From Henckelia pumila (lineage: Eukaryota > Streptophyta > Magnoliopsida > Lamiales > Gesneriaceae): DNA of 64,000 bases. Numbering within the stretch: the first letter of the stretch is position 1; each line of letters starts with the position of its first letter. The stretch covers positions 128,558,375 to 128,622,374 of the forward strand of contig NC_133121.1 in the NCBI RefSeq assembly GCF_033568475.1, given 5' to 3'. A model generated the notes under the pieces. It did no database searches, had not been told where the DNA came from, and was given only the letters and a program-made list of their open reading frames with translations. The translations under genes were made by a program, and so were the position numbers. Shown here in pieces: positions 13,757 through 25,003 of the stretch.

Positions 13757-14003
13757 TCGGAAGCTCCGAAAGTAGGTTCGAAAGTTCCGAACAGGATCGG
13801 AAGCTCCGATCATATTACGCCAGGCATGACGATTGGCTAGATCGGAAGCTCCGATCAGGATCGAAAGCTCCGATCACCCCTATCCGAAGTCAACAAGTGA
13901 TATTTTTACATGTGGCAAATTAGGATCTTCGGAAGCTCCGATGGCAGGATCGGACGTTCCGATCGAGGTTCGGACGTTCCGATCGAGGATCGAAAGTTCT
14001 GAT
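13757..14003 (+). promoter_or_regulatory. Nine palindromic repeats upstream of the LTR A TATA box
   Basis: Variants of the 17-bp palindrome GATCGGAAGCTCCGATC (some with GACGTTC or GAAAGTTC centres) occur nine times between 13757 and 14003, unevenly spaced, ending just before TATAAATAGAGG. Reiterated dyads in LTR U3 regions commonly act as transcription-factor or silencing-factor sites. The function here is inferred from position only. Confidence 0.7.
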
Positions 14004-14308
14004 CGTTGTCTATAAATAGAGGGCCGGGGCTTCATTTCCAATTGCCAATTCCGAGTATTTCCCTCTCCTTTCTAGTCTATTCGAGTTGTTCTAGCCTTCC
14101 TAGGCTTGACCCGGCGGTCGGCGAGGCATTCGAAAGTCGTAGCAGAGTTGTGCCCAAGTTCTGGAGGCATCGACATCAAAGGGCTAACGACGGACGAAGG
14201 TATAGCTTTTGCTTCCTATAAATATTTAGGAGTATGCAATAGCTTAGTTAAGGCTTTTAGATCACTTTAATGATAGTAGTATCATTTGTCAGTGTAGAGC
14301 AGACTATA

Positions 14309-16957
14309 TGTAACACCCGGTATTTTTAAATACGTAAATCCGCATGCATAATTAGGATATTTAATTATTTAAATTTTAGATTTATGGGTTAAATAATTAT
14401 GTGAATTATTTGTGCATGATTTAATTTATTTTTAAGCATTTAACCCATAATTAGTGATTTTATGATTTTTAGTATTTTAATTATTTTATCGCGTAGACGG
14501 GACCGTGGACGGACGAGATGACAACTTTCTAGCCAATTAATTTCATGAGCCTTTTTAGAGCCCTAAAATATTATTTTGAGTTTTATTATCTCAAAATTTT
14601 TAGTTTTTAATTTTATATAATTTTAGGAGTCCATTTTTTATTCAAAATAAGCCAAAATATTGACTTTTTAGTATTTTTAAAATTCCCTAAATTTATAATT
14701 TCGGGATTTTCATATGTTTAACTTAAATTATCAGATTTTAACTTTTATTTAGAGTTTTAAAATTTTATGTTTGTTTTATTTAAAACTTTTATTATCCTAA
14801 AACCTATTTTAATTAAAATAAAAACCTCAAAACCTAATCTACCCAAACCCATCCCTCACCCTACCGAACACACACACCCAGCCACCACCCCTACTGCTCA
14901 TCATCCCCTCCAACGTTCCAGCAGCCTCCATCTACACCATAGTCACGTTTTTGAGGGTCCAAGGCTTGTCGTCATCGCCCGTCGTCCCGGAAACGTCCTA
15001 CGTCCGTTAATCTATCGATTTTTTCGGTGAAAGACATGTATTCTTCTGATTTTTTTGTACCTACCAGCTATTATTGTATGTGTATAATGTATGCATCGAA
15101 GCCTTTACAGTTTTTCAGAAAGATATGTCGGCTTCCATATAATTCGAGAATTTGTCATGTGGTTTGAGGGAATCATGTCACGTTTTTCACCGTGGGTTGC
15201 AGCTAGCTGCTGGCCGAGGGTCCCGAGGGGTTTATGGCATGGCCTGGACTCGAATGGCTTGAGTGGTTCGAGTCAGACGAGCCCAGGAAAAGTCAGGAGG
15301 TTCGATCGGCCCGGTAGAGAACAGTTTAGGGTTTGCGGAAGGGGCTCGGGTTGGCTAGAGACTGGGCTGCATGGCTCGGGTTCAGTGCATAGGTTAGGAC
15401 CGGCAGGACCCTGGGAAGGTCCTACCGGCGGCGGTCCGGCCAGGCGTGGCCGGGTTGGAGCGGCAGCAGCCCTGCGCGCCGTAGGGTACAGCCGAGAGAG
15501 GGGGGCTTCGGGTACGGTTCTAGGCTGGATTCCGGGTCGGGCTGAGGGCCTGGGTCGGGTTGGGAAGTCATGGGTCAAGTTAGTTGGGTCCGGGTCCGGG
15601 TTAAGTTAGTTGGGCTCGGGTATTTTTTTTTTATTTTTTTTAAGTTTTAAGTTTAATTAAGTGTTTAATGGGCCTAATTAAATCTCAAAATTTAATTGGC
15701 TCCATTTAATTAATTTTGGGCTAAGTTTAATTTATTGGGGCTTAAATAATTTAATTAAGTGAGTCCAATAATTTTTATGGGCTTTAGGGCCCGTGAAAGT
15801 TATTGGACCAGTCTAAGTGGTTTTTGGGCCTAGAATGTTTTAATGGGCTTTAATTATTTTAATTTGGCTTAGAACAATTTTATTGGGCTTAAGTATGTTA
15901 TTGGGCCAGATTTAAGTAATTAGGCTTGAGTGTTAGGGCCAGCAGTCCAGTACAATCCATGAGAAATTTGCATGTGTCCTGACTATATATTTAATTATTT
16001 TTATGCATTGAAGTTATTTTAATATTTATATGTTAGTAAGAAATTAAATTAAATATATATGAAGGACATACATTTTATTTAAGTACATGCATTCATGAAA
16101 TAATTTTATGCATAATTAAATGTTTAAGGTTGAGCAACAATAAAATATTTTATGTTGGAAGTTGAAGTAGTGTGACAATTTGAGGGGGATTCGTCCCCAT
16201 ATGTGAACTATTGAAGGGCAGTTTACTGCCAATTTAAGAGGTGATTCGTCACCGCCACGTACGTTGGTTTCCATGCTGATCAGTATTTAATGTATGATTT
16301 AAGGTTACACTACGGATACAACCATGCGATGTTAGAAAATTACCTTGCTCAACAATGTTATGTATTACGTATGTCTATGTTATTTAAGTTAATTTAAGTT
16401 ATGTTTATGCCATGATATTTTTAAGCATGCTCATTCATGTATATGTTATGTATTAATATTTAATTGTTTTAAATTATTTTAAACCCTTGTTATGTTAGCA
16501 TGTTGGGCCTCTAGGCTCACTACACTGGTATGGTGCAGGTGAGTTCGTAGAGGAGGATGTAGCTCCTACCGGCGGCGAGGACCTATGAGCGGACATGCAG
16601 TGACCCCGTGACCGTGATAGATGTCTGAGTCACATTGCATGTTTTAGTTATGTCAGCATGTTACACTTTTTAATTATTTTTCAGTGGTTGTGGTTTTGAA
16701 TATTTTCAGTGCATGCAAATTTTACATTATTTTTCTTAGGCAGTATTTTTAATTAAATGTTTGACTCAGATATTTATTTTATTTAAAGAATGCAATTTTA
16801 TTTAAGTTATTTATTTATTTATTTATTTTAAATCTTTTTATTTTGTGCATGTATGTATGGGCATATATGTGCATATTTTATTTAGTAAGTATATAAAAAA
16901 AAAAAAAAAATTCCGCATATTTATTTATTTAATAATTATAGAGTTAGGGTCGTTTCA
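14309..16957 (+). mobile_element. Solo LTR B, 2649 bp, Ty3/gypsy (Tekay/Del-like) type
   Basis: Begins TGTAACACCCGGTATTTTTA and ends GGGTCGTTTCA, with a perfect 5-bp duplication CTATA at 14304-14308 and 16958-16962. It lies inside solo LTR A. The TGTAACACCCGG start and the great length are typical of long chromovirus LTRs. It includes a GC-rich section (about 15180-15610) that reads open for 172 codons, but this has no domain and is best seen as LTR sequence. No gag or pol remains. Confidence 0.82.
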
Positions 16958-17315
16958 CTATAGGCGTGGACCTAGAGTTGGTAGAGCTTGCACTGTTTTG
17001 AGGTACGGAAGTACTGTTCGAGATATCCTGACTGAGTATGCATGTATTATGTGACTGCATGGTTTATATGTCATTGATTTATGCTGCATTCATTTGCATA
17101 CTGAGCTATCTCCTTCGAGATGTCTGTTAGTAGGGTTTTTCCCTATCCTGTTAGTGGTTGGACTTCCATCGATTTGGGTCCGCAATATCCACTTGTATTA
17201 TGGTATGGGAGCCACCTCCTGAAGCGACGATACAGCGTGCTACATACCAGGGCCCGGTCTGTCTCTGTTATCTGATCCTTGACCTCGAGTTTATAGGGAG
17301 TTCACTTTGCATGCA

Positions 17316-18740
17316 TGATAAGTGCATTTTGTGCACTTAATTTGTATATGGTTTTACTTGACTTTTGGAATTTATTGGTAGATATTGCATGAAATTGTTG
17401 TTGTTTTTGTGTTTGTAGGAAGTTATGGACTTTGATGTGTTCAAGTGGAAATAAGCTTACAAGATGGAAGTCTACAAGGAAATTCAAGAGTTGGAAAAGT
17501 GAAGAAAAAAGGCTGAGTTCGAGCAAGAGGCACGCCCGCCCTATCCTTAGGCGCGCCCGCGCTGCTAATGAAGAATTCAAGATGAAGAGTCGAGCTGGGA
17601 GCGCGCCCGCGCTGACACTAGGCGCGCCCGCGCCGTTGAGGAATTTTTAAAAGCATGTTTTGCGAGTTGACAGGGCGCCCGCCCTGTTTTTGGCGCGCCC
17701 GCGCCGTCGTCTGTTTGTAATTTTAGAGTCCGATTTTTTATGGAAACTTGGGGGATATCTTTGGTATTTTTTTGGACGATTGTTAGGTCATATTTAAGGG
17801 ATTTTTCGGAGTCATAGGAGGAATCGATCAGCCACCAATACACACAATATTCGAGAGAGCACTTCTGTGAGTTTTTTGGAGTTGAAGAACTGAAGATTGC
17901 TTGGAACGAAGACGAAGACTTTTCGACCGGACACGGAAGAAAGACTACGGCTTTGTTTCTTCTTTTTAATTTCTTTTGATTGTTGAATTATGTTTGAGAT
18001 ATTAAACATGATTTGGTTTTTATTGAATTCGAGCATGAACTAAACTTTTTTAGTCTAGAGGTTGACGTAGCTTGGTTGAGACATATTCATGAATCTTTGA
18101 TTTTAATGAATTGAATTTCTATAGATTAATTGTGTTTCTAGAATTGAATGTCTTCTTAATTTATTGGCCATAAATTGAGTTGTTATATTTACTTAGAATC
18201 ATTGCTCGGGAGAGGGGATTTTGAGTAGAATCAATAGGAACTACACTGTTAATTGTTTATATAGCTCGGGAGAGTATATAGCTTTAATAGAACCTTTAAG
18301 GAACATCATTTTACACATATCACTACATCTAAATTTTTAATAGGGATATTGAAATCGAATTGTAAGTTGATACACTCTATTTATTGCTCGGGAGAGGGGA
18401 ATAGAATACTCTAAGTGTTTTTGGTTATTAATCGAAGGAAATTCATAAAATAGATTAATTAGGATTGAATATTGTCGAGACCAAGTGAAATCAAAACCTC
18501 TGGACTATTTTTCTCTGATTGATAATTCCTCAAAATTTGTGTGTGTGTGAGCTGAATAATTTCTATTTATTTATTTTAGTTATTCTGCAAAACTCTTGAA
18601 GTTTGATTTTCTAGATAAAATTAAGACTATTTTAATTACAAATATTGAATCTTTTCATTTTACTCCTTGTGGGATCGACACTCTTTCTTTCACTATACTA
18701 AAACTTGACACTCGTACGCTTGCGAGGAAAATTCACAACA
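17316..18740 (+). repeat. 5' LTR of the Athila-type element
   Basis: Direct repeat partner of 27823-29247, same length with no indels noticed. It contains six GGCGCGCCCGCGC-like words between 17525 and 17710 and three GCTCGGGAGAG words near 18205, 18263 and 18387. The ends TG and CA are intact. Confidence 0.97.
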
Positions 18741-18746
18741 AGTTTT

Positions 18747-18764
18747 TGGCGCCATTGCCGGGGA
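18747..18764 (+). other. Primer binding site (tRNA-Asp type)
   Basis: TGGCGCCATTGCCGGGGA lies six bases after the 5' LTR. It matches the complement of the 3' end of plant tRNA-Asp, TGGCGCCGTTGCCGGGGA, with one mismatch. This primer is typical of Athila and Tat lineage elements. Confidence 0.88.
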
Positions 18765-18875
18765 GTAATTTTGATTATTTTTAATCTTGTTACCAATTAG
18801 TCGAAGTTTTAATTTAGAGTTTTTTTTATTTTAATTTAAGTACTAATAAATTGCTATTGTTCGTAATTGCAGTTT

Positions 18876-20498
18876 ATGCGAAGATCTCAAAGTGCGAATT
18901 ATTTGCTCTTTGATCCAGAGATTGAACGAACTGCAAGAGCTTTGAGAAAAGCTAGGAGAGAAGAACAATTAAACATGGCTGAAGAAGATGTCAATGAATT
19001 GCCTTTGGTGCCAATTAGAGATCATTTCAGGCCAACGATCCAGGATCACTATTCTGGAATCGCTAGAGGGACAATAAATGCCAACAACTTCGAGTTGAAG
19101 CCGGCCTTAATCAACATGGTTCAGCAGAACCAATTCAATGGAACTGCCACAGCTGATCCTCATTTACACTTGCGCACTTTTCTAGAGATTACTGATACTG
19201 TTAAAATAAATGGTGTTTCTGAGGATACAATACGCTTACGTTTGTTTCCTTTTTCTCTTAGGGACAAAGCACGGAGTTGGCTGCAGGCATTGCCACTAGG
19301 ACGCATAACAACTTGGGAGGGCATGGCTGTGAAATTCTTAGAGAAATTCTTTCCACCATCCAAGGCAACCCAGCTAAAGATTGAGATCAGTACCTTCCAA
19401 CAGCATGATTCTGAACAGCTATATGAGGCATGGGAAAGGTACAAAGATTTGTTAAGGCGTTGTCCTAATCATAATATTGCAGATTGGGAAGAAATAGAGT
19501 TTTTCTACAATGGATTAAATACGCATACAAGAATGTCGGTGGACTCTGCTGCTGGAGGTACTATATTTGCCAAGGACCCCGTTCAAGCTTATGATATGCT
19601 GGAACAGATGACTATCAATAGTTATCAATGGCCATCTGAACGTACGGGAGTCAAGAGAGGAGTGTACAGTGTGGATCCTCTTACATCCATTACTGCACAG
19701 TTATCTGCGTTGAGTACACAAGTGGCTTCTCTGAACAAGGTAAATATCGCAGAACCTGCAGGTGTGTCGGTTGCCATAGATGAATCTCATCCACCTGAGG
19801 AAGCTCAATATATCAATCCCAGAGGCTATGGAAACTATCGAGGTAACCCTCCTCCTAATACTTATCATCCTGGTTTACGTAACCATGAAAACTTTTCTTA
19901 TGCCAACAACAAGAATGTGTTGAAACCCCCTCCGGGATTCAATACAAATCAAGGGGAAGGTAAAGCATCGTTGGAGGATGTGGTGTCTACATTTGTTACT
20001 GAATCTAACAAGCGGATGTCAAGAACTGAAACTCGAATGGATAGCATGGAGACACACATGTGTAGTTTGGGAGCTATGATGAAATCCATGGAGACACAGA
20101 TTGGACAGCTTGCAAATGCTTTGAAGGATCAAAACAGAGGACAGTTTCCCAGCAATACTGAAGTAAATCCAAAAGAGCAGTGCAAAGCAGTTGAGTTGAG
20201 AAGTGGGAAGAAGTTAGAAGAGAAAGAGCAGAGCAAAGCCAAAGAAAGTGAAGAACCAGTGACTAAAGAAATTGTGGTTGAAGAGCCCAAGAAGGAAGCT
20301 GAATCTAAACCGATGTACAAGCCACAACTTCCTTATCCACAGCGGTTTAAGAAGAAGGCACTTGATGAGCAATTTTCCAAGTTTCTAGATATCTTCAAGA
20401 AGATACACATCAATATTCCATTTGCAGATGCCTTGGAACAAATGCCTAATTATGCAAAATTCATCAAAGATGTAATGTCTAAGAAGAGGAGATTGTAG
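18876..20498 (+). CDS. Athila-type Gag polyprotein
   Basis: 540 codons from the first ATG after the primer site. Capsid-type core (retrotransposon gag domain) lies at about residues 85-200, with the conserved stretch DKARSWLQALP and, further on, WEGMAVKFLEKFF and LRRCPNH. A charged, Lys/Glu-rich tail follows (about 430-490). No CCHC zinc knuckle is visible, which is usual for this lineage. The protein would assemble the virus-like particle packaging the element RNA. It ends at an in-frame TAG at 20496, and protease-like sequence continues in the same frame right after. In relatives gag and pol form one frame, so this is either a read-through site or a nonsense change. I favour the latter given the other damage. 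Confidence 0.88.
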   Translation: MRRSQSANYLLFDPEIERTARALRKARREEQLNMAEEDVNELPLVPIRDHFRPTIQDHYSGIARGTINANNFELKPALINMVQQNQFNGTATADPHLHLRTFLEITDTVKINGVSEDTIRLRLFPFSLRDKARSWLQALPLGRITTWEGMAVKFLEKFFPPSKATQLKIEISTFQQHDSEQLYEAWERYKDLLRRCPNHNIADWEEIEFFYNGLNTHTRMSVDSAAGGTIFAKDPVQAYDMLEQMTINSYQWPSERTGVKRGVYSVDPLTSITAQLSALSTQVASLNKVNIAEPAGVSVAIDESHPPEEAQYINPRGYGNYRGNPPPNTYHPGLRNHENFSYANNKNVLKPPPGFNTNQGEGKASLEDVVSTFVTESNKRMSRTETRMDSMETHMCSLGAMMKSMETQIGQLANALKDQNRGQFPSNTEVNPKEQCKAVELRSGKKLEEKEQSKAKESEEPVTKEIVVEEPKKEAESKPMYKPQLPYPQRFKKKALDEQFSKFLDIFKKIHINIPFADALEQMPNYAKFIKDVMSKKRRL

Positions 20499-20507
20499 GA
20501 CAACGAA

Positions 20508-21034
20508 GTGGTGAATTTGACAGAAGAATGTAGCGCAATCCTGCAGAAAAAATTGCCACAAAAGTTGAAGGATCCAGGGAGTTTTACTATCCCTTGTTTT
20601 ATTGGTGGTTCTAAGGTAAATAGAGCTTTATGTGATTTAGGAGCCAGTATAAATTTAATGCCTTTTTTGTTTACAGGACTTTGGAGCTTGGAGAAGTCAG
20701 GGCGACCACCATCACATTACAGCTGGCGGATCGGAGTATCACATACCCACGGGGTATTGTGGAGGATGTTTTGGTAAAGGTCGATAAGTTCATATTTCCA
20801 GCTGATTTCGTGATTTTGGACATGGATGAAGATGAAGAAACTCCCTTAATTTTTGGGAGACCTTTTCTAGCTACTGCACGCGCATTGATCGATGTACACA
20901 AGGGAGAACTCACACTTCGAGTTGGTGGTGAAGCGGTGATTTTTAATATTTATCACACCATGAGGGGCCCAAATGAGATAAGTACATGTAAGAGCATTGA
21001 AATTATTGATTCTCATAACTCTTTTCATGTGTAG
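20508..21034 (+). pseudogene. Athila pol: protease region, frameshifted
   Basis: Retropepsin-like domain. The aspartic protease active-site stretch ALCDLGASINLMP is present near 20625-20663. The reading frame then breaks at about 20662-20685 inside a T-rich run and resumes in another frame with ATTITLQLADRSITYPRG through to RPFLATARALIDVHKGELTL. The second frame ends at a stop at 21032. It would process the Gag-Pol polyprotein, but it is broken here. Confidence 0.82.
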
Positions 21035-21060
21035 AAAGTACGGATCCGCTCGAACGATGT

Positions 21061-22682
21061 TTGGTGGCGGACGAGATGGTTGAGAAAGAAGAGGATTGGG
21101 AGTTACATGAACAAAAAGTATTCCTAGACAGCGCTCCGAAAGAAAAACTGGTGAGTTCTAAGGAATCTGAGATTTTGGAAAATAATGCACCAGAGGTATC
21201 CCCTGAAACTCATGATCTGAAAGCATTGCCTGCGCACTTATGTTATGAATTTCTTGGTGAAAATTCTACTTGTCCTGTTATTATATCTGCGCATTTGTCT
21301 GCTGTAGAAAAAGATAAGTTGTTGAGAGTTCTGAGAAATTTTAAAACCGCTCTAGGATGGTCAATTTCTGACATTAAGGGTATTAGTCCAACAATTTGCA
21401 TGCATAAAATTTTGATGGAAGAGTCGTATACTCCTTATGTTGATCATCAGAGAAGGTTGAATCCCGCCATGAAAGAGGTAGTTAAGAAAGAAGTGTTAAA
21501 GCTGTTGAATGCGGGAGTGATTTATGCTATTTCTGACAGTAGTTGGGTATCTCCTGTTCAAGTGGTGCCTAAGAAGGGTGGGATTACTGTGGTTAAGAAC
21601 GAGAATAATGAGTTAATCTCCACACGTACAGTAACTGGCTGGCGAGTTTGTATAGATTATAGGAAGTTGAATAAAGCTACTCGTAAAGATCATTTTCCAC
21701 TTCCTTTTATTGATCAAATGCTTGATAGACTTGCTGGTTATTGCTATTACTGTTTCTTAGATGGTTATTCAGGCTATAATCAAATTGCTATAGCACCGGA
21801 AGATCAGGAGAAGACTACCTTTACGTGTCCCTATGGCACGTTTGCTTTCAGGAGGATGCCGTTTGGACTGTGTAATGCACCTGCAACCTTTCAGAGGTGT
21901 ATGATGGAAATTTTTGCAGATATGGTGGAGGACGTGATGGAAGTGTTTATGAATGACTTTTCAGTATTTGGCTCCTCTTTGATCATTGCTTGCATAATCT
22001 GTCTCTTGTTTTGCAGAGGTGCCAAGAAAAGAATTTAGTTCTTAACTGGGAAAAATGTCACTTCATGGTTCAAGAGGGCATTGTCCTTGGACATAAAGTG
22101 TCATCCAATGGATTAGAGGTGGATCGAGCCAAAGTGGTTGCAATAGAGAAGCTTCCACCTCCGAAGAATATCAAGGGCATCAGAAGTTTTTTAGGCCATG
22201 CAGGGTTTTATCGGCGTTTCATCAAGGATTTTTATAAAATCACAAAACCTCTGTGTAATTTACTTGAAAAAGATTCTACATTCATTTTTTATGATGATTG
22301 TTTGCAAGCATTTGAAAAGATCAAGACGGCATTGACCACAGCACCCATCATGATTGTGCCAGAGTGGAAGGAGCCCTTTGAGCTTATGTGTGATGCTAGT
22401 GACTATGCAGTGGGCGCGGTATTAGGCCAAAGGAGAGATAAGATTTTCAGAGCTATATATTACGCCAGTCGCACCATGGACGCCGCACAGCAAAACTACA
22501 CTACCACTGAAAAAGAGATGCTTGCAGTAGTCTTTGCTTTTGATAAATTTCGTCCATATTTAATTGGTACTAAAGTAGTTGTTTTTACTGACCATGCAGC
22601 AATTCGCTACTTGTTTGCAAAAAAGGATGCCAAGCCACGCTTGATAAGGTGGATTCTACTTTTACAAGAGTTTGATTTTTAG
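21061..22682 (+). pseudogene. Athila pol: reverse transcriptase and RNase H, defective
   Basis: RT motifs are clear: SPVQVVPKKGG, WRVCIDYRKLNKATRKDHFPL, FLDGYSGYNQI, FRRMPFGLCNAPATFQRCM. The catalytic box, F/Y-x-D-D in active enzymes, reads FMND at 21946-21957, with the first Asp replaced by Asn through a single G-to-A type change. A frameshift follows at about 21975-21990, after which the connection and RNase H region reads on ([37 protein letters not shown]) to an in-frame TAG at 22680. Together these remove reverse transcription. Confidence 0.92.
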
Positions 22683-24100
22683 ATCAAGGACAAGAAGGGT
22701 AGTGAAAATCAAGTTGCTGATCACTTGTCAAGATTGGAGCTAGAAGACGTGAAGGAGGAGGAGAGCATAAAGGAATTGTTTCCGGATGAACAAATCTTTG
22801 AGGTAAGTTCCTTTATTCCATGGTTTGCTGATATTGCAAATTTCTTGTCTTGTGGTGCTATGCCTCCAGAGTTGAATAGACATCAAAAGAAGAATTTTTT
22901 CCATGACATTAAGTTCTACTTGTGGAATGATCTCTATGTTTTCAAACGTTGTGCCGATCAAGTGATTCGGAGATGTGTGGCGGGACAATAGGCAAATGAA
23001 ATCTTGGAACAATGCCATTCCTCCCCCAATGGAGGACATTTTGGACCCACCCGCACTGCTGCTAAGGTATACAATCTGGTTTTTATTGGCCTACGTTATT
23101 TAAAGATAGTTATACCTTGGTGAAATCATGTGATAAGTGTCAAAGAACGGGAAATATTTCAAGAAGGCATGAATTACCCCTCACAAATATTTTAGAAGTA
23201 GAATTATTTGATGTGTGGGGTATTGATTTTATGGGTCCCTTTCCCCCTTTTTTTGGATACACTTATATTTTGTTAGCAGTTGATTACGTTTCGAAATGGG
23301 TGGAAGTCATTGCCACCTCGACTAATGACGCTCGTGTTGTAGTTAAATTTTTGCAAAAGAATATCTTCACGCGGTTTGGAACTCCACGAGCAATAATCAG
23401 TGATGAAGGTACGCATTTCTGCAATAAGATTTTTAATACCTTGCTCACGAAGTATGGTGTCAGGCATAAGGTGGCGTGCGCATACCATCCTCAAACCAAT
23501 GGCCAGGCGGAGATCTCTAACCGGGAAATTAAGAAAATCTTGGAGAAAACGGTTAAGACAAATCGGAAAGATTGGGCAATCAAGCTAGATGACGCCATTT
23601 GGGCCTACCGCACTGCATTCAAAACCCCCATTGGGATGTCTCCCTTCAGGCTGGTTTTTGGTAAGGCATGTCATTTACCGTTGGAGTTAGAGCACAAGGC
23701 GTTTTGGGCTATCAAGAAGCTAAACATGGATCTCGAAGCATCCGAAGAGTTGCAGAAACTACAGTTGAATGAATTGGATGAATTTCGGAGTGAAGCATAT
23801 GAGAATGCCAAGATCTACAAAGAGAAAACAAAGAAGTGGCATGATAAAGTTATTGTGCATAGGGAATTCGAAAAGGGTCAGAGAGTTTTGCTATTTAACT
23901 CTCGGTTGAAATTATTTCCAGGGAAGTTGAAATCGCGATGATCAGGGCCGTTTCTCGTTGAGACTGTGTATCCACATGGTGCCATTGAATTGCGATGTAC
24001 AGATGGAAGAGTTTTCAAGGTCAATGGGCAGAGAGTCAAGCACTACTTTGGCAATGAAGTACCACCCGCATCCAGCGCATTGCTTAATGATCCCAACTAA
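22683..24100 (+). pseudogene. Athila pol: integrase with stop codons
   Basis: The N-terminal zinc-binding part is split by TAG at 22989 and further disturbed near 23080. Its CDKCQ motif survives at 23125. The core from 23117 has the DDE residues in context: D in [12 protein letters not shown] in [10 protein letters not shown] in [12 protein letters not shown]. Conserved [20 protein letters not shown] follows. A TGA at 23939 replaces what is normally a Trp codon in this family, and the C-terminal GPFLVE and VKHYFG region continues in frame to about 24100. It would insert the cDNA into the genome, but it is inactive as it stands. Confidence 0.88.
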
Positions 24101-25003
24101 AGACTGGTGCACGTCGGGCTGATGACTTTAAAACAAGCGCTTTTTGGGAGGCAACCCAAATTTTTTAGTTTTTGTCTTTGCTTTCTCGTTTTAATTTTTG
24201 TTCTTTAGTTTTTACTGTTAATTTTGTTGTTTTGGAATTAATTTGTTTTTTTTCTTTGATTTTTTCAGAATTTTGGATGCAAATCTCGAGGTGAAGGCGC
24301 GCCCGCTCTTCTATTAGGCGCGCCCGCGCCTCTCCTGCAATGATTTTGTGATTTTTTTCGAGACATAGGCGCGCCCGCCCCGTCTTCAGCGCACCCGACC
24401 CGGCCCTGCTATTTCACAAAACGAGATAGAGGCGCGCCCGCCCTTACCTCTTGCGCGCCCGCCCCGTCACCGATCTCTTCTATTTAACCTACTATTTTAT
24501 TTCCTTTCTCCCAAATCTTTTCCCTAATTTCTTGTCCACTTTCCTCCTCACGAATTCTTCCCCTCTTTTCTTGTTATAATCGGCTAGTGTCTCTCATCAT
24601 CTCCAAATCCCCCCCAATCTAATTTCTTTCTTCCTCTCTTTGACGCGGGACGGTCGAACCACTTTTATTCGGGGCACGCCTATTTTAATTTTTGGAGGAT
24701 TGGAGATTGGGGAAGCTTTTGATTATCTACTCTTCTTGAACTCATATGGAGTAAGTCATTCTTTTGGTACTTCTACAATTGTTTTGGGTGGTGAGTATTT
24801 CGCAAAAATTCTACTCGTGCGATTCGTGGGTCGTGAACTATTAATTGATTAAACGATATTTGAAGTGTGAATTCTATTGGATTGTTGCGGAAGCGGTTGT
24901 TGTTATGTGTGGATTGTGGAGTAGATTTAAGTTTGGGGAAGTTGTGATTGTGGTAAATTGGTTATTTGTGCGTGACATGTGGTGCCTACTAAGTGTTTGA
25001 TTC
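24101..25003 (+). other. Athila spacer between pol and the extra ORF
   Basis: No supported gene. At 24294-24468 it carries six GGCGCGCCCGC-like words identical in style to those in the LTRs. Pyrimidine-rich sequence around 24480-24640 resembles a splice acceptor or leader for the downstream ORF. An open frame at 24640-24852 has no domain. Confidence 0.6.

Noticed and set aside
15091-15609. 172-codon open frame, GC-rich, both strands open
   Set aside because: Lies inside solo LTR B, has no domain, and is open on the opposite strand too (15273-15578), as expected for GC-rich sequence.
17432-18036. Several short open frames on both strands, repeated at 27939-28543
   Set aside because: They lie in the two LTRs of the Athila element and are repeated because the LTRs are.
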